This document shows positions 1 to 11,065 of a stretch of DNA of 64,000 bases, piece after piece. Below the pieces are notes generated by a model. The model searched no databases, was not told the origin of the DNA, and was given only the letters and a program-made list of their open reading frames with translations. Made by a program: the position numbers and the translations under genes. Numbering within the stretch: the stretch's first letter is position 1; the number at the start of each line of letters is the position of its first letter. The stretch is taken from contig NW_022985557.1 in assembly GCF_010093815.1 (NCBI RefSeq), positions 1,054,001 to 1,118,000 of the forward strand, written 5' to 3'. The stretch is from Pseudovirgaria hyperparasitica (taxonomy: Eukaryota > Ascomycota > Dothideomycetes > Acrospermales > Acrospermaceae).

Positions 1-613
1 TATATCGAGCCATGCTAACGGTGAGTAGTGACTAACTGGAACTTATACAGCTCTCTATAACATCCTATGTCAGTAACAGTAGATTTACTTGCAAGTTTCT
101 ACACTAGTTCCAGAGTACAACGTTTGCCACGATCAGCTCACGAGGCAAAAATCTTTCACATCGCTGCGGTGAGATATGTTTGGTTGCAGAGGACAGTGCA
201 CGGGCAGTGTACTGATATGACTCTGACTGACACTGTATTGATTATGGGTTGAGCATTAGATCGTTCTTTGGTTGGGTGTGTTGGGCCAGTGGAAGCATCT
301 GCGTTTGCGTGGGAATGCTATAGTGAGAGGCTTAGAATATCATTATATGAGGTATTCGGTCAGGAGATACGGAACAGAAAATAATGGAATTGAAAGGAAC
401 CGTAACGCAAGGATATCAGTGAAGAGACTCCTACAGGCAGGTGCTGGATTGTGTAGAGGGATGTTCATCGTTGTTTGTAGAAACAATGGAGTCGACAGCG
501 CAATTGAAATACTCAGGTCGAACGCACCTTCACATCAGTGTTATGTATTCTACATACGAGCATCAATGACTTTGCTTTTGATATCTATGAATTCCGTATT
601 CATGTTCCCGGGT
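1..613. other. left-edge flank without a supported gene
   Basis: This is the 3' side of the RNase T2 gene. The frames open here have no recognisable domain, splice structure or coding-like composition. I see no RNA gene or repeat. Confidence 0.5.
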
Positions 614-1627
614 TCAATACCAGCTCTCTGAGCCCTTGCTTCGTTTAGGATATGTCAAAGCTCCTGGAGTCTTCGCACAGTTGGTAACATACGATGCAGA
701 TGCATTGACAGGCTCGTAGTCATGGGCTTGAGGTTGGCCATACACGTGAGAGTAATACCATGCCTCCGAGATGACTGTGAAACCACGATCGGTTGTATTT
801 CTGCCCGCCACTGTCTCGTTGAACCGTGGTCCAGAGCATCCGATGAAAGGCAAAGCGCCGTAGGCCTTGTACAGTACATCCTGGAACTGAGTCAAAGAAT
901 ACTTTGTTTTGTTCGATGGCTTGATATCCGCATCAGCCAGCCAGTCATATGTTGGCAGGTCCTGGTAATACTTGATCGCTGTTTCGTAGTACTGTACGAG
1001 CTCCTCATGTTGAACATATTGAGGACCGTAGCATTCCACATCGAAAGTCGAAAAACAGGTAGCATGCTTCGAGAATTCATGGGCCCAAAGCTCGTGATTG
1101 GGCTGATTCTGGGCAATCCAGTACTTATTCATGTATTCGAGCAGATCGTATCGGTCGAACTTCTCGAGGAATGTGTCGACAGTAGGGCCATTGTACGGTG
1201 GGACTATAGTACCATTTGGCAAACCATTCGTTGTATTTGGCGATGGATGCGGATCATATTGACGTTTGAGATCGCAGCTTGAGAAATCAACACAGCTGAT
1301 AATAATCTACATGTCAGATGCTTACTATTGCGTATAACTTCCGTCGCAAAAATCAGGCCAGAGTCCGTGAATACCCCAGCTTTCTGCCGGTAGTTTTTGC
1401 CCCTTATCTTCACCTCCGGTATATGTTGACCAGAACTGTGTTGCAAGAACCAATCCTCCGAATGTCTCCACGCAACATGAGTCAACTTTTGCAGGATCCG
1501 CCTCAGTAGAGCACGAAAGAAATGGCTCTTGTAACACACAAGTGTGGTTTGCGGTGCTGCTGGTTCTCACTCCCGCCTCAGCAGCACTCACAAAAGCGAG
1601 GGCAGTAGCAACGGTCGTAGATCGCAT
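614..1627 (-). CDS. secreted ribonuclease T2
   Basis: Acid endoribonuclease of the RNase T2 family, which cleaves single-stranded RNA through 2',3'-cyclic phosphates and is normally secreted or vacuolar. Exon 1 is 1326..1627 and exon 2 is 614..1277; the 48-bp intron begins GTAAGC and the joined frame gives 321 residues. The start is the ATG followed at once by a short hydrophobic signal peptide (about residues 1-18). Both active-site blocks are visible: CAS I 'HGLWPDFCDG' near residue 87 and CAS II 'ELWAHEFSKHATC' near 163-175, with the catalytic histidines and the Glu/Lys of CAS II. The chosen acceptor restores 'QYCD', usual just after CAS I. An upstream AG would make a 30-bp intron, too short. 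Asn-X-Ser/Thr sites fit a glycoprotein. It is divergent from the next gene. Confidence 0.93.
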
Positions 1628-2536
1628 TTCAGTAAGGCAATTGGCTGATCGGAGCACCGTCGCGTGTAGTCGAAAAGAAATGTAGAGTTTTATCAAGAAG
1701 AAACCACAGACGGTTTAAACACAAGGAGGAGCGCAACAGTCATTTAAACGAACAGGTGGATCAGTGGCGAGCTCCGTCAGCCACGAAATCAAGCATTGGG
1801 TGCGCTGTTTATGAATGCTGCTCACACGTGCGGAAGGGTGGCAGATTTTGAGGTTGTTCAAGCATGACAGTCTAAGTCCGAAAAGGAAGGTGAAGGCGTT
1901 GAGATTTCACGGTCCACAGGTGTATTCTGGTGCCTGGGATATATATCGGGGTAGAACCGAGTCATGATCTGGGATCTAGACGACAGACCGTGTAGATATT
2001 AACATCAATAATAAAACTTGAGATTTTGAAGGGATAAAAGCATAAGCAGAATGAGAGAATGAGAGGCCTTGAAGCTTGCTTGTATTAGGAGATCTAGTAT
2101 GATCTCTGCTGTGGTGTGCTCATAGATGCCGTGTTGGAATGTTCCGAGTCGCGTCCCCCGTGGCAACGAACCGAAATCCTGGAAGCCGCAGGACATGGGA
2201 TCCAAGTTCTCGTCATCGTCACTGCGTGGCATCGCGTATTGCACGTAATCAGCTTCGTCGACTTCTCACTTCTCCCGTCGGTCATTATAACATTTCGTCG
2301 CTCTTGCCTCTGTATCTTACTTCGTTTTCCTTTGTTACTAGGTCATTACTGCTTTATTCATGTGCTGTTCTGAGTTTCCCTCCCTCCAGCCTCGGTGATA
2401 TTTCAAACAGCATGTCTAAGGTATGCTTGCTTTCGTACTTTGCAGGCGCCTAAGCGACTAACACTTGCATAGAGCAGAGAAGAAGCCTGATCGTACTACT
2501 ATCCTAATACTCTCATACTGTTTCGCTACATAGATA
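1628..2536. promoter_or_regulatory. shared upstream region of two divergent genes
   Basis: This 0.9 kb lies between the RNase T2 start (-) and the dysferlin-domain gene (+), so it probably holds both promoters. A TATA-like run (ggatatatat) lies at about 1938-1947. A minus-strand frame at 2005..2244 is open but has no recognisable content. Confidence 0.4.
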
Positions 2537-3625
2537 ATGGCGGAGGAGCCAATCAGTCTCGAAGACCACTCGCCGATAACTCCAGCAATAGATACCGACT
2601 CAGAGGAGAAGTCAAGCCCGACAGAGAACATAGACATCTTGTATGAGAATCAGCGCGGGGCCTTCTGTTGTGGAATTCCTTTGTTCTCCGCAAATTCACT
2701 ACTTAATTTCGATCCTAAGCCCTGGGTAACCTCTACCTATAAACCGTCACCTGTTAATATCACAAATGCACAACTGCCAGACCCGAGCTGGGAATGGACT
2801 TGGAAGTCATGGTATGTGGACATGTCCCACGACGTGGATGAGGAGGGCTGGGAGTACTCGTACTGGTTCAGAGGCTTCTCATGGCACGGAAGCCACCCAT
2901 GGTTCCACTCGTTCGTCCGTAGGAGACGCTGGCTGCGCAAGAGGAATAAGAAAAAGCAGCGTACTAGGAAGGATCTAGAAGATGCACAGCCTCTGCGCAA
3001 AGACGCAGCAAGTATAGGTACTACGCTGGTACCTTCAAATTTTGTCATGAATACGAGACAACCATCGGTGGACGAGGGGCAAAGGGAGGAGATCACGAAC
3101 GTTCTCGCGTTAATGGCTGCTCTAAAAAAGTCTCCAATCGACAGAGAAAAGATTGTAGTTGTGAAGCAATTCTTGTCGCAAGGCGGCGAAGAGCTTCACT
3201 ATCTCGCTGAGAATGTAAGTCTACAGATCTCGGTGAGCCTTGAGAGATGATTCTCGCTGACAAATATATAGATACCAGCTATCATGGCTCAACTTGTTTT
3301 CCAAGATTCACGTCGCCAGCTACTTGCCACATTGACAGCTGAGCTCGATGCGGCGGGCGAACACCGTGAGGAACATAAGAACCGTAAACAACCCGAGGAT
3401 GAGATCGAAAGCCGCAGAATCGACAATCTTCTCAAAGCTGCCAATACAGCGGACGAGCAATGTCGGAAGCTGGAGTACTGGAGCGACATTCGAGGGATGG
3501 TGCGTGAGGGTGAAGCGAAGGGTGCGACAGATGCTGCTCATGGATGGGATGGCCATGGCTGGCAAGGAGTTGACTCGAGCGGACCGCCTCCAGGACGTGA
3601 TGAGCAATTGAGGGAGAAGGACTGA
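2537..3625 (+). CDS. dysferlin/peroxin (DysF) domain protein
   Basis: Exon 1 is 2537..3214, exon 2 is 3272..3625; the 57-bp intron (GTAAGT...ATATAG, CTGAC branch site) is phase 0 and gives 343 residues. The N-terminal third carries the paired DysF signature: 'DILYENQRG' near residue 34, then a 'PLF..NSLLNFDP.PW' block, then a Trp/Tyr-rich DysF-C half ('WEWTWKSWYVDM', 'GWEYSYWF') at about 85-112, followed by a very basic stretch. In yeast such domains occur in Pex30-32 and in the sporulation protein Spo73, and in fission yeast in Mug65. The Pex24-type membrane segments of Pex30-32 are not visible, so a soluble Spo73/Mug65-like role at membranes is more likely. The C-terminal half is charged and helical, perhaps coiled coil. 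Orthology is inferred. Confidence 0.8.
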
Positions 3626-4531
3626 AGAAGAAGTCGTCTTCCAGTGACGAGCGCAAGAATCATTACGACGTTTGCATTGTTCCATACCCAGCATGATGGC
3701 GTTGGTAGTTCTGAAGGTTGTTGTTTATAACACAGGTGTACATACAAAGTTTACTTCACAAACCTAAGTGCAGTGCGATTTAGCGTCAGTATAGCCAAGG
3801 ATGATTATTCTACAGACATGAGTAGGATACGTATCTACGTCTGGAGATGACACTGGTCGTCTGCCATCGCCTGAGAGATACCGAGTCAATCACCAAGAGA
3901 TAAGGGAGGAGATACACCGAGTCAAGCCATGATGCTTCACGAGGAGCAGGACTCCATAGCTTCTGATTGGTCACATCATAACGCAGAAGGGAAATCTACG
4001 ATTCTGTCGAAAGTCGTCCTGCAAACATGCTGCAGGACATCGCATTAGCACCGGATTCCGATGCTGATTCGGGTATAGAAAAGATGGTCACAGGCGCCTG
4101 TTCACAACTAATTTAGTGGGCGGCTGGCAGGCGCACCGTAAGACTTTTACAGTTGCCGGATGGGCAAGTGACACAAGTGTTAAAGCGACCTGCAAGTCCT
4201 TATCTTTGGGATATTCCCGCGCATGTGTAGTATCCTAAAGTCCAAAGAAAAATTGCAAAATACCGTGACCTTGCAACTTGTCGCACAAGAAACGCGTCTG
4301 TTGCGTACTTGTGTTCGTCAATCCTGAACCCGCAGTGTGGAGACAGCCGCCGAATCCTTGTACCTAGACTTGGACCTCACAGACCGACCTCCTATCGCCT
4401 ACGGCGCGTTTCCATCTTCCCAGTTACAAATTCTTCTCATACCCTGTCCTACCGTGCTACAACACACACAAACACACGCAACGCCACTCGATAGGTCAGT
4501 ACGGCTGGAATTGGGTGGGACGTTGAGCGTC
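3626..4531. other. intergenic region, no gene seen
   Basis: This is the 3' flank of the DysF gene and the upstream region of the four-TM gene. It includes a short CA-rich run at about 4451-4472. No RNA gene or coding exon is supported. Confidence 0.5.
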
Positions 4532-5281
4532 ATGACGAGACGAATTGTATATGGCGTGGGACTCTGGGTCGTGGTCGCCGGTATGATGAACTTGAGAAGC
4601 AGAGTCGGGAGACTTGATCCTAACAAGTGAACAGCGACTGCCCTGACACTGGCCTCAATCATCGAGCCTAGATGGTTAAGCTATAGACCCGTATGTCTCC
4701 TCCCCTCAAAGACCAGAAAGCACATTCTAGGGCTAGACATCGCGCATCTGCTAAGGCATGATACAGGAAGGCAACAGCATACGCTTCTCATACGGCCTGC
4801 ACCGTAAATGTTCCACCATAAAGGGTACATGCGAACCGTTCCCCGAGTTCGCCGACTGCCAGCTTGACCAGCGACAATTCTGTTCAATATGGCGCTCTGT
4901 GGGCTTTCTTATGAGCTTCTCCGTTATCATCGAGCTTGCAACCCTGGTCGCATACATCGTAGTCCTAGCAGGAGGAAAGCAAAAGCGAGATCAAGGTTGG
5001 AAGGTCACAGCATCTCTTCTGGGATTTTCGGCTCTGGTGCAGCTCATCGCTATGGCGCTTGTGGTGAGTTAAGATGGCAACTGGCATATGAGATGTACTG
5101 AGCAATTCGATAGGCTTACGTTTTCGACTCCGACGCACGCTTCTTTGATGGCTGGGAGCTTGACGCTTCTTGGATCCTATGTACTGTGTCTTGGGCTATC
5201 CTCGGCTTGTCTGGCGTCGGTCTCGTCGCCTCTGCCAAGTTCCTCAAGGAAGAAGGCGATTACGAGCTTATACCTAATTAA
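4532..5281 (+). CDS. four-transmembrane protein, unknown function
   Basis: Four exons: 4532..4580, 4635..4690, 4767..5063 and 5114..5281, giving 189 residues. No single open frame covers the gene; the model rests on consistent frames and hydrophobicity at each junction. Introns begin GTATGA, GTATGT and GTGAGT and end in CAG, CAG and TAG. Predicted membrane segments lie at about 5-26, 79-103, 113-137 and 152-175. Between TM1 and TM2 is a loop with five cysteines (C50, C57, C66, C74 and a C-x6-C pair), reminiscent of claudin/PMP22 or SUR7-type tetraspans. That resemblance is topological only. The short tail is acidic and ends 'YELIPN'. I do not recognise a named family. The first exon (16 codons) is the least certain part. 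Confidence 0.7.
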
Positions 5282-6032
5282 ACATCTTACTCGATCAATT
5301 CAAGGACTTGAGTTATGACTGGACAGGCTCAGTCCGGTCTCCTATAGAGTGCTCGGATCTATAATCTCGGCGAACACGGCTCTCCTTGATCGACTCGATC
5401 AGACTATCGCGTAGGCCAGCAGGGACGCTTTGTACGACTTATGATACCCATGGTCATTTACAAGAAGGCTGCATAGTTTTATTGTGGTGGAATTGGATTG
5501 GTGCATTGCTATTAGCATTGTTTCGTTGATTTGTTATTTAGGCGCAAGGCATCTCACTCGACTCCTGCCTTTGAAGCAGCACTCTTCAAGGGCAACGAAG
5601 TATTAGTTACATAAGACTTATATATGGCGGATATCTCTAATATTATGCTTATTTGATTGCAAAACTAATAACGATAATATAAATTAACATTCCATGAAGT
5701 GAACAAAAACTCCTTCAAGTTCGGACCTGCAAGCTCAGGCTCAGGCTCCTCACCTCTCGACGGCCGCCGCGGCCAAACCTCTCGCACAGACGCCCGGCCC
5801 TTTTACGATCCACGGCCACTGGATTCAGCCCGTGCTCACAGACGTCATCGCAAGCTCACCCGGCACACTAGGTAGTAGGTACCTACCTACCTACCCAGCT
5901 CCAACCCTCTCCCCAATCCCAGCCGCCCAACTCATATAGCTCTCTCATTCCTCGCGTGTAACAATCAGGCATCCTCATCCCATCCATCTCTTCCAATCTC
6001 TCCCAACAATCAAAAGCCCATCACAGCCCACC
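5282..6032. other. intergenic region and promoter of the next gene
   Basis: It contains a short GTAGG/TACC tetranucleotide run at about 5873-5897 and a C/T-rich stretch down to the next start, as is common in fungal promoters. No gene is supported. Confidence 0.45.
5873..5897. repeat. TACC tetranucleotide microsatellite
   Basis: A self-complementary run of GGTA/TACC units (gtaggtacctacctacctac) about 140 bp upstream of the next start codon. Only a few units, with no obvious role. Confidence 0.6.
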
Positions 6033-6605
6033 ATGTCCGGACGCATCGTCAAAGTCCTCGGTGTCGGCGCCGCCGCCGGTGCCGGTTACTACCTGTACTC
6101 CGCCGGCGGCGACCCAAAGGTCGCCGAGAAGAAGCTCGAGCGTGCGTTCCTTCAGCTGGATTGTGTCTCACTGTGTAAACTGACCGTTCCTTAGACGACG
6201 CCGCGCGGCTCTCGTCGAAAGTCAAGAGCGAGCTGCCTGGGATCGAGAAGGAGGCTAAGACGCAGGGCAAGGTCTGGGGCGAGCAGGCCGGGCAGAAGGT
6301 TGACAGCGCGGTATGTGACCTATCTCGTCCACAAGTCGTGAAGCATACACACACGCGCATATCCTTTCTATCGCCGAACTGTCGATCAACATTTACAATG
6401 GCGTATTCTTGATGGTCATGCTAATCTAGACGCACAGGTCAACCAAGCCAAAGCATACGGTAAAGACGCCGAGAAGAGGGCCGAGGAGCTGAAGCGCGAG
6501 ACGGGAGCAGGTCTGAGCAAGGCCGTAGATTCCTTCGATAAGAATGTGGAGAAGGGTGCTGCGAAGACGCAAAGCTGGATTGGAAGCTGGTTTGGTGGGA
6601 AATAA
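6033..6605 (+). CDS. calcofluor-white-hypersensitive-like small helical protein
   Basis: Three exons: 6033..6141, 6195..6310 and 6438..6605, coding for 130 residues. The second intron is 127 bp, longer than most here; the CAG at 6437 is chosen because it alone keeps the frame. A hydrophobic Gly/Ala-rich segment at about 6-24 ('GVGAAAGAGYYLYSAGG') could be a membrane anchor. The rest is an amphipathic Lys/Glu/Ala helix of LEA or apolipoprotein character, ending 'WIGSWFGGK'. I recall this N-terminus and ending from fungal proteins labelled calcofluor white hypersensitive protein, whose biochemical role is not established. A cell-wall role is taken from that label only. Confidence 0.75.
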
Positions 6606-7100
6606 ATGATAATGATTGTGATGACGGTGAATGGATGGAAAGCACAGGGCCTCGAGAGTTGATTCCCCCATGAAGCGACGGAGCGATGCAGCAATGTGAT
6701 AATAGTTCTCTCACGGTGTCAATATATGAGTCGTTTCTAGTGATGATGTGCCGAGTGAATAGTTGACTTTAATGCATGATGGTTACTGACCGAAAGCATA
6801 CATGTTTGACAAAATGTCGCGGTCTTCGATGATGCACCTGAGTTGGAGTTTCTATGGCGATTTTATCGCGCAGGTATATTTCTGATGATGCGTACGATTC
6901 ATCTCCTCCTGCACCATAATACTTTCGTCCATACGACCGTATTCTTCACATGTAGTGACAGATGAACACATCGTTCTCATGCCAACGACTGACTCCATAA
7001 CCAAAACACAAACGTCCTTTTGACACACGCCGAACACCAGCGAACAACAATTGGAAACCATCCCGTACACTCTGCTGATGCCTCACAGTCACCTCACCAT
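6606..7100. other. convergent intergenic region
   Basis: Shared 3' flank of the preceding gene (+) and Mrc1 (-). Nothing but presumed terminator and 3' UTR sequence is seen. Confidence 0.5.
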
Positions 7101-10100
7101 CTAATCCCAGCCCGCTTTCCCACCAAGAACACCACCCAATCCACCTCTTCCCCCGTACTCCCTGGCCTTCCTCCTCAACTCGCCTCTCCTCCTCTCTTCC
7201 GCTTTATCCAACACCTTCTTCCTCTCCGCCTCCCTGGCCTGAAAGTGAATATTACTCTTCTTACTCCCGCCCATCCTGACTGTTGGCGCCTCCACAGGCG
7301 TCGACGCGCCCGACGATGACACCGAATTCGACCTCGAGTTCGACGTGGACATGTTCGAGAAATTCGACGTTGCCCGACGAACGAGACTGGGCACTTTGAA
7401 GCCTGACCCGGTTATGCTGCCGGGTTTGGCGGGGGCGTGGAATGCGAAATGTGTGTCGCTGTTTCCTGCCACGTCTGTGACTGCACGGGAGAGACTGAGG
7501 CGGTCGACGATGCTTGCATTGCTGGATTGACGTGAGAGAGAAGCTGGGCCGCGAGGTTCCGAGTCAGATTCTGCGTCGCTGTCGGAGTGGCCGTCGAGCT
7601 GTGAGTCGGGAATGCGGTCGAGGGTATCTGGGTCGTCGAGGATAGATGATAAAGATGCCCGGATGTCTGTTTGGGCTAGGAAAGGCGCGGGACGGGGTGC
7701 GTTCGTGCGGCGGAGAGCTGGTGGAGGACGGATCGCGTGAATAGGCTCGGATGGGCGTTTAAGGGGGTTGAGAGGATTGCGATTTTCCTTATCCTCGGAC
7801 GGCGATGCGGAAACTTCCTTTGTCGCGAGACCTACTGGCGCTGCATCCTGCTCCATGGGTTCTTGCGAATCTGGCACCTCGTCCTCCGCTGGATGCGAGA
7901 TGTAAAAGTCGTAGTCCGGGTCATCGTCCATGTCCTGCACCGCACGCAGGAAAGCCTGTGTCTTGTCACCAGACAGCTTCTGCAGCTTCTCGTTCTTCAT
8001 GAGCGCGTTGTAAGATCTGCGGAAATCGGCCTGCTTCTTGCGGCGCATCTCATCGAGAGCATCAAAGTCATCATCAGCGGCTCCAAGAAGATCATCATTT
8101 GCAGCACGCTTGCGTCGGAGGCCGCCGTTTATAATATCCTTGTGGAGCTTTTGAACATTTTTCTCGTCTTCGTCACGTTCCCGCTCACTGGTGTGTTGTT
8201 AGTATGTAAATTTTAGACAGAAAAGGAGCGAACGTACGCATGAAGCGCTGCAATCTCGCGCTCTCTCTCATCGACTTTGCCGTGGTCAATCATCTTGGCT
8301 GTCTCCTCATCCATTTCTTCACCGCTATCGTCGTCACTGGCGCCACCAAGACCAGCGTATTCGTCCTCCGACTCGTCGGCTTGCTCCTCAAACATAGTCT
8401 TGGCTTCGCTCTTCTTCTTGTTAAAGGCATCCTTGGCTGCTTTCTTCTTTGATGCATTCTTCATGACTTTGAATACATCAGCATTGAGTTCAAAATCGTC
8501 TTCAGTGTCAGATCCAACATCGGGAACCACTTCGTCCTCATCAATGTCGGACAGATCAGGTAGGGCCTCCGACCTTTTCTGCAGACGCTTTCGCTGCTTC
8601 GGAACAGGCGTTTCTTGGGTAGGGAGTAAGACGGTCTCTGTGGTTGAACTTGGCATGTCGCGCATTCCTGCTGGTGTACGCACTTGAAATCCTGCGTCCT
8701 GTGTCGGGTCTGGGAGATCAGAAAACTGAGACTGGGTTTCTTCAGTCACATCTGGGAATTGAGATATACCAAGGCCGTTGCCTCCCGGTGTGGTAAACTC
8801 GTGTGGGACCTGCGATACCTCTTGCTGAGAAACTCCAATCTGGCTATTGGGAACTACGAGATTCTGTGAGTCATCCGCCATTGCCGTATCGAAGTCAGGT
8901 GCGCTGGACATGCCGAGACCACGAAGAAAGTCAAGAGACGGAATAGGGGCAGTATCACCGGGCTGGTCGCCATTTTCAGGCTGAGACGGCTCTGCCATGG
9001 TTCCGGCAAACATCTGCGTTAGTCCAAGTGCTGGCGAGCTTGCTATCTTGTCGAATCCAAATGCTGCGACTATGTCCTTCTTTGGGGTGGATTGTGTTTG
9101 GTCTGGAGGAGCTCGGGATGCTACGATGGGTAGATCGTCACTATCATCATCCTCGTCGTCCTCGATAATGTGTCGCTTGCGAGATGTAGTATGTGCACGT
9201 CCTGGAGCAGGCATGTCATCGTCAGACGCGGGTTCAGGCAAGCCTTTTCCATTGGTGACACTTTCATCATCTGTAGCATTCTCTCCAGTTTCTTCATCAA
9301 ATATGGCATGACGTTCTGTTTCTTGATCCTCGTCGGACACTTCGTCTTCCGATCCAGAAAGCTCTATCTCTTCCTCATCATCTCCATCGTCCCCAGCATC
9401 CTCGTCACTGTCCCTAAAGTCTGCATCGTCCTCGTCATCGCTAGGTAGCATCTGACTCTCATCAACCTCTCCATTCTTTTTAGCATCTGCTCTCTCCTTC
9501 TTGCCAAGCGCTTCTACATCCTGTCGGAGCTTATCCAATTCGTTTGCACGCTCCTCTTGCGCCTTCTTAAGCTCTTCAGGATCAACGTAGGTTCCATTGG
9601 CTTTAGCCTCTTCGATCTTCTCCATCAAGGCTGCGCGGGCTTGTTGTCGACCACGTCGAATGAGATTGCTCTGCATTTCTGTCACATTTACCGACGGTCG
9701 AGCATTCCTTCCTCGTGTCCTTCCTGGCGACGTCAAGTGGGCGAGGGCTCGAAGGGTAAGCATGGATCTAGACTCCTTCTTTTGTTTGGCGGGTAGATTG
9801 TCAAATACTGGGAAGCGACTGGCTTTTGCGGGTAATATCTCAAGGTCATCATCTGATTCATGGGTGGCAGATGGTCGGATACCAGCTCTGTGGACTTGAA
9901 CGGTACGAGATAATTCTGGAAGACCAGGCGTAATAGCTCTGGCTTTGCCTTTGTCTACAGTCTCCGCTTTCGTGAGTAGCTCATTGAGATCAGGTAGGTT
10001 TCCACCATCGGAATCGTCTAAATTACTTGGGACAGACATGATGTCTGTGTGATGCGTTACACCGAGGGCACCGCTCATTACATAGTCCTTCTGCGCCTTA

Positions 10101-11065
10101 TTATCCTCCTGGGTGTTATTAAGGGTTGCCGGGCTGGTTGGCGGCGTATCACTGGCATTGGCCATTTCCGCGTCAGATGAAACAGGCCCTATTATTTCAT
10201 CGCTAGATGCTTTCACCGGTAACTGTGCAGGAGCCTTCGTTTGCCTAAAGTTGAAAGTCTTGAACAAGTCATCCTTTGTGATCTTTTTCTTGGTCTTTGC
10301 CTGGTGAGTCAGTTGCAAGCTGCGATTGAAGCGTTGATTTTCTCGAATTTCTCGACTCATTTCTTCCAATGCTTTCCTACCGGCCTTTCGTGCATTGGGG
10401 CGTGTAGTCTCTTGTGTCAGCCGGGAGTCAGCTGCTTGTTCCGCTTCGTCTGGACTGCTGTCGGTATCATCTTCTTCGACGCGCTGTTTGCGCGCTTTCG
10501 ATGATAGTGCGTTGAGCTTCCTCCGCCTTTGTTCTTTCTGGTTGCGAGCACTTTCTTCTCTTGATAATCGTTCGGCGCGTTTTTCTGCCACCTTCCGTTG
10601 AAATTCCTCATCTGTGGCAAGCTTCCCGGTAGGTAGATCTGAATCTGAGTCGACGGGTGACACGCGAGCCGAAGGAGCACGCACGCGTGAAGTCTCACGC
10701 GAAGAAACAAAGAGTCCTGGGGAGGGCTCTCGAGTAGGTGACGTTTGAACGTCTGGACTTTTCGAAACAATTGGCGACTGTCGTAATGGAGATGTGGGTG
10801 AACCGTCTCGTGAAGCACTCGGGGGGCTTCTCTGTTTTGGTGGGCTTGATTCAGTGCTGGCTGATTTTCTGGACGCTACCGATTCGTTGTCGCTATTGTC
10901 CCCCATGTTCATCTTCTTCATATACGCTTCGTATGCTGCATCGGCTGCCGGATCTCTTGAAGCAGCTGATCTCGACCGTGAGGTATCACGGCTTTCTGAT
11001 TGCATTCTGGTGGCTGTACGGCCCCGAGGTCGAATTGGGCCACTGTCTGAGTCTGAAGCTGACAT
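7101..11065 (-). CDS. MRC1: replication checkpoint mediator Mrc1 (claspin-like)
   Basis: Exon 1 is 8238..11065 and exon 2 is 7101..8187. The 50-bp intron has a perfect TACTAAC branch site, and the join gives 1,304 residues. Mrc1 travels with the replisome, couples helicase and polymerase, and carries the ATR/Mec1 signal to the Rad53/Cds1 kinase. Supporting features: the very acidic, Ser-rich composition; an Asp/Glu tract at about 520-600; a dense SQ/TQ cluster in the second half (for example 'VSQQEVSQVP', 'ETQSQFSD', 'PTQDA', 'PTQET'), the expected Mec1 target sites; a conserved MRC1-type block beginning near 'GLTQMFAGTM'; and basic 'RRKR' segments. Length fits the family. The C-terminus is Ser-rich and basic. 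No bipartite anomaly or frame break is seen. Confidence 0.88.

Noticed and set aside
272-631. 119-codon plus-strand frame at the left edge
   Set aside because: No recognisable content; lies in the 3' flank of RNase T2 and partly overlaps it.
722-1282. 186-codon plus-strand open frame
   Set aside because: It is antisense to the RNase T2 exon, whose motifs and splice sites are unmistakable; no domain in the antisense frame.
2005-2244. 79-codon minus-strand frame in the divergent promoter region
   Set aside because: Polar N-terminal part looks faintly coding, but there is no known domain, the start context is poor and no partner exon was found.
7737-8216. 159-codon plus-strand frame
   Set aside because: Antisense shadow of the Mrc1 C-terminal exon and its intron.
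9100-9480. Apparent simple-sequence tract
   Set aside because: It is the reverse complement of the acidic Asp/Glu-rich coding segment of Mrc1, not a separate repeat.
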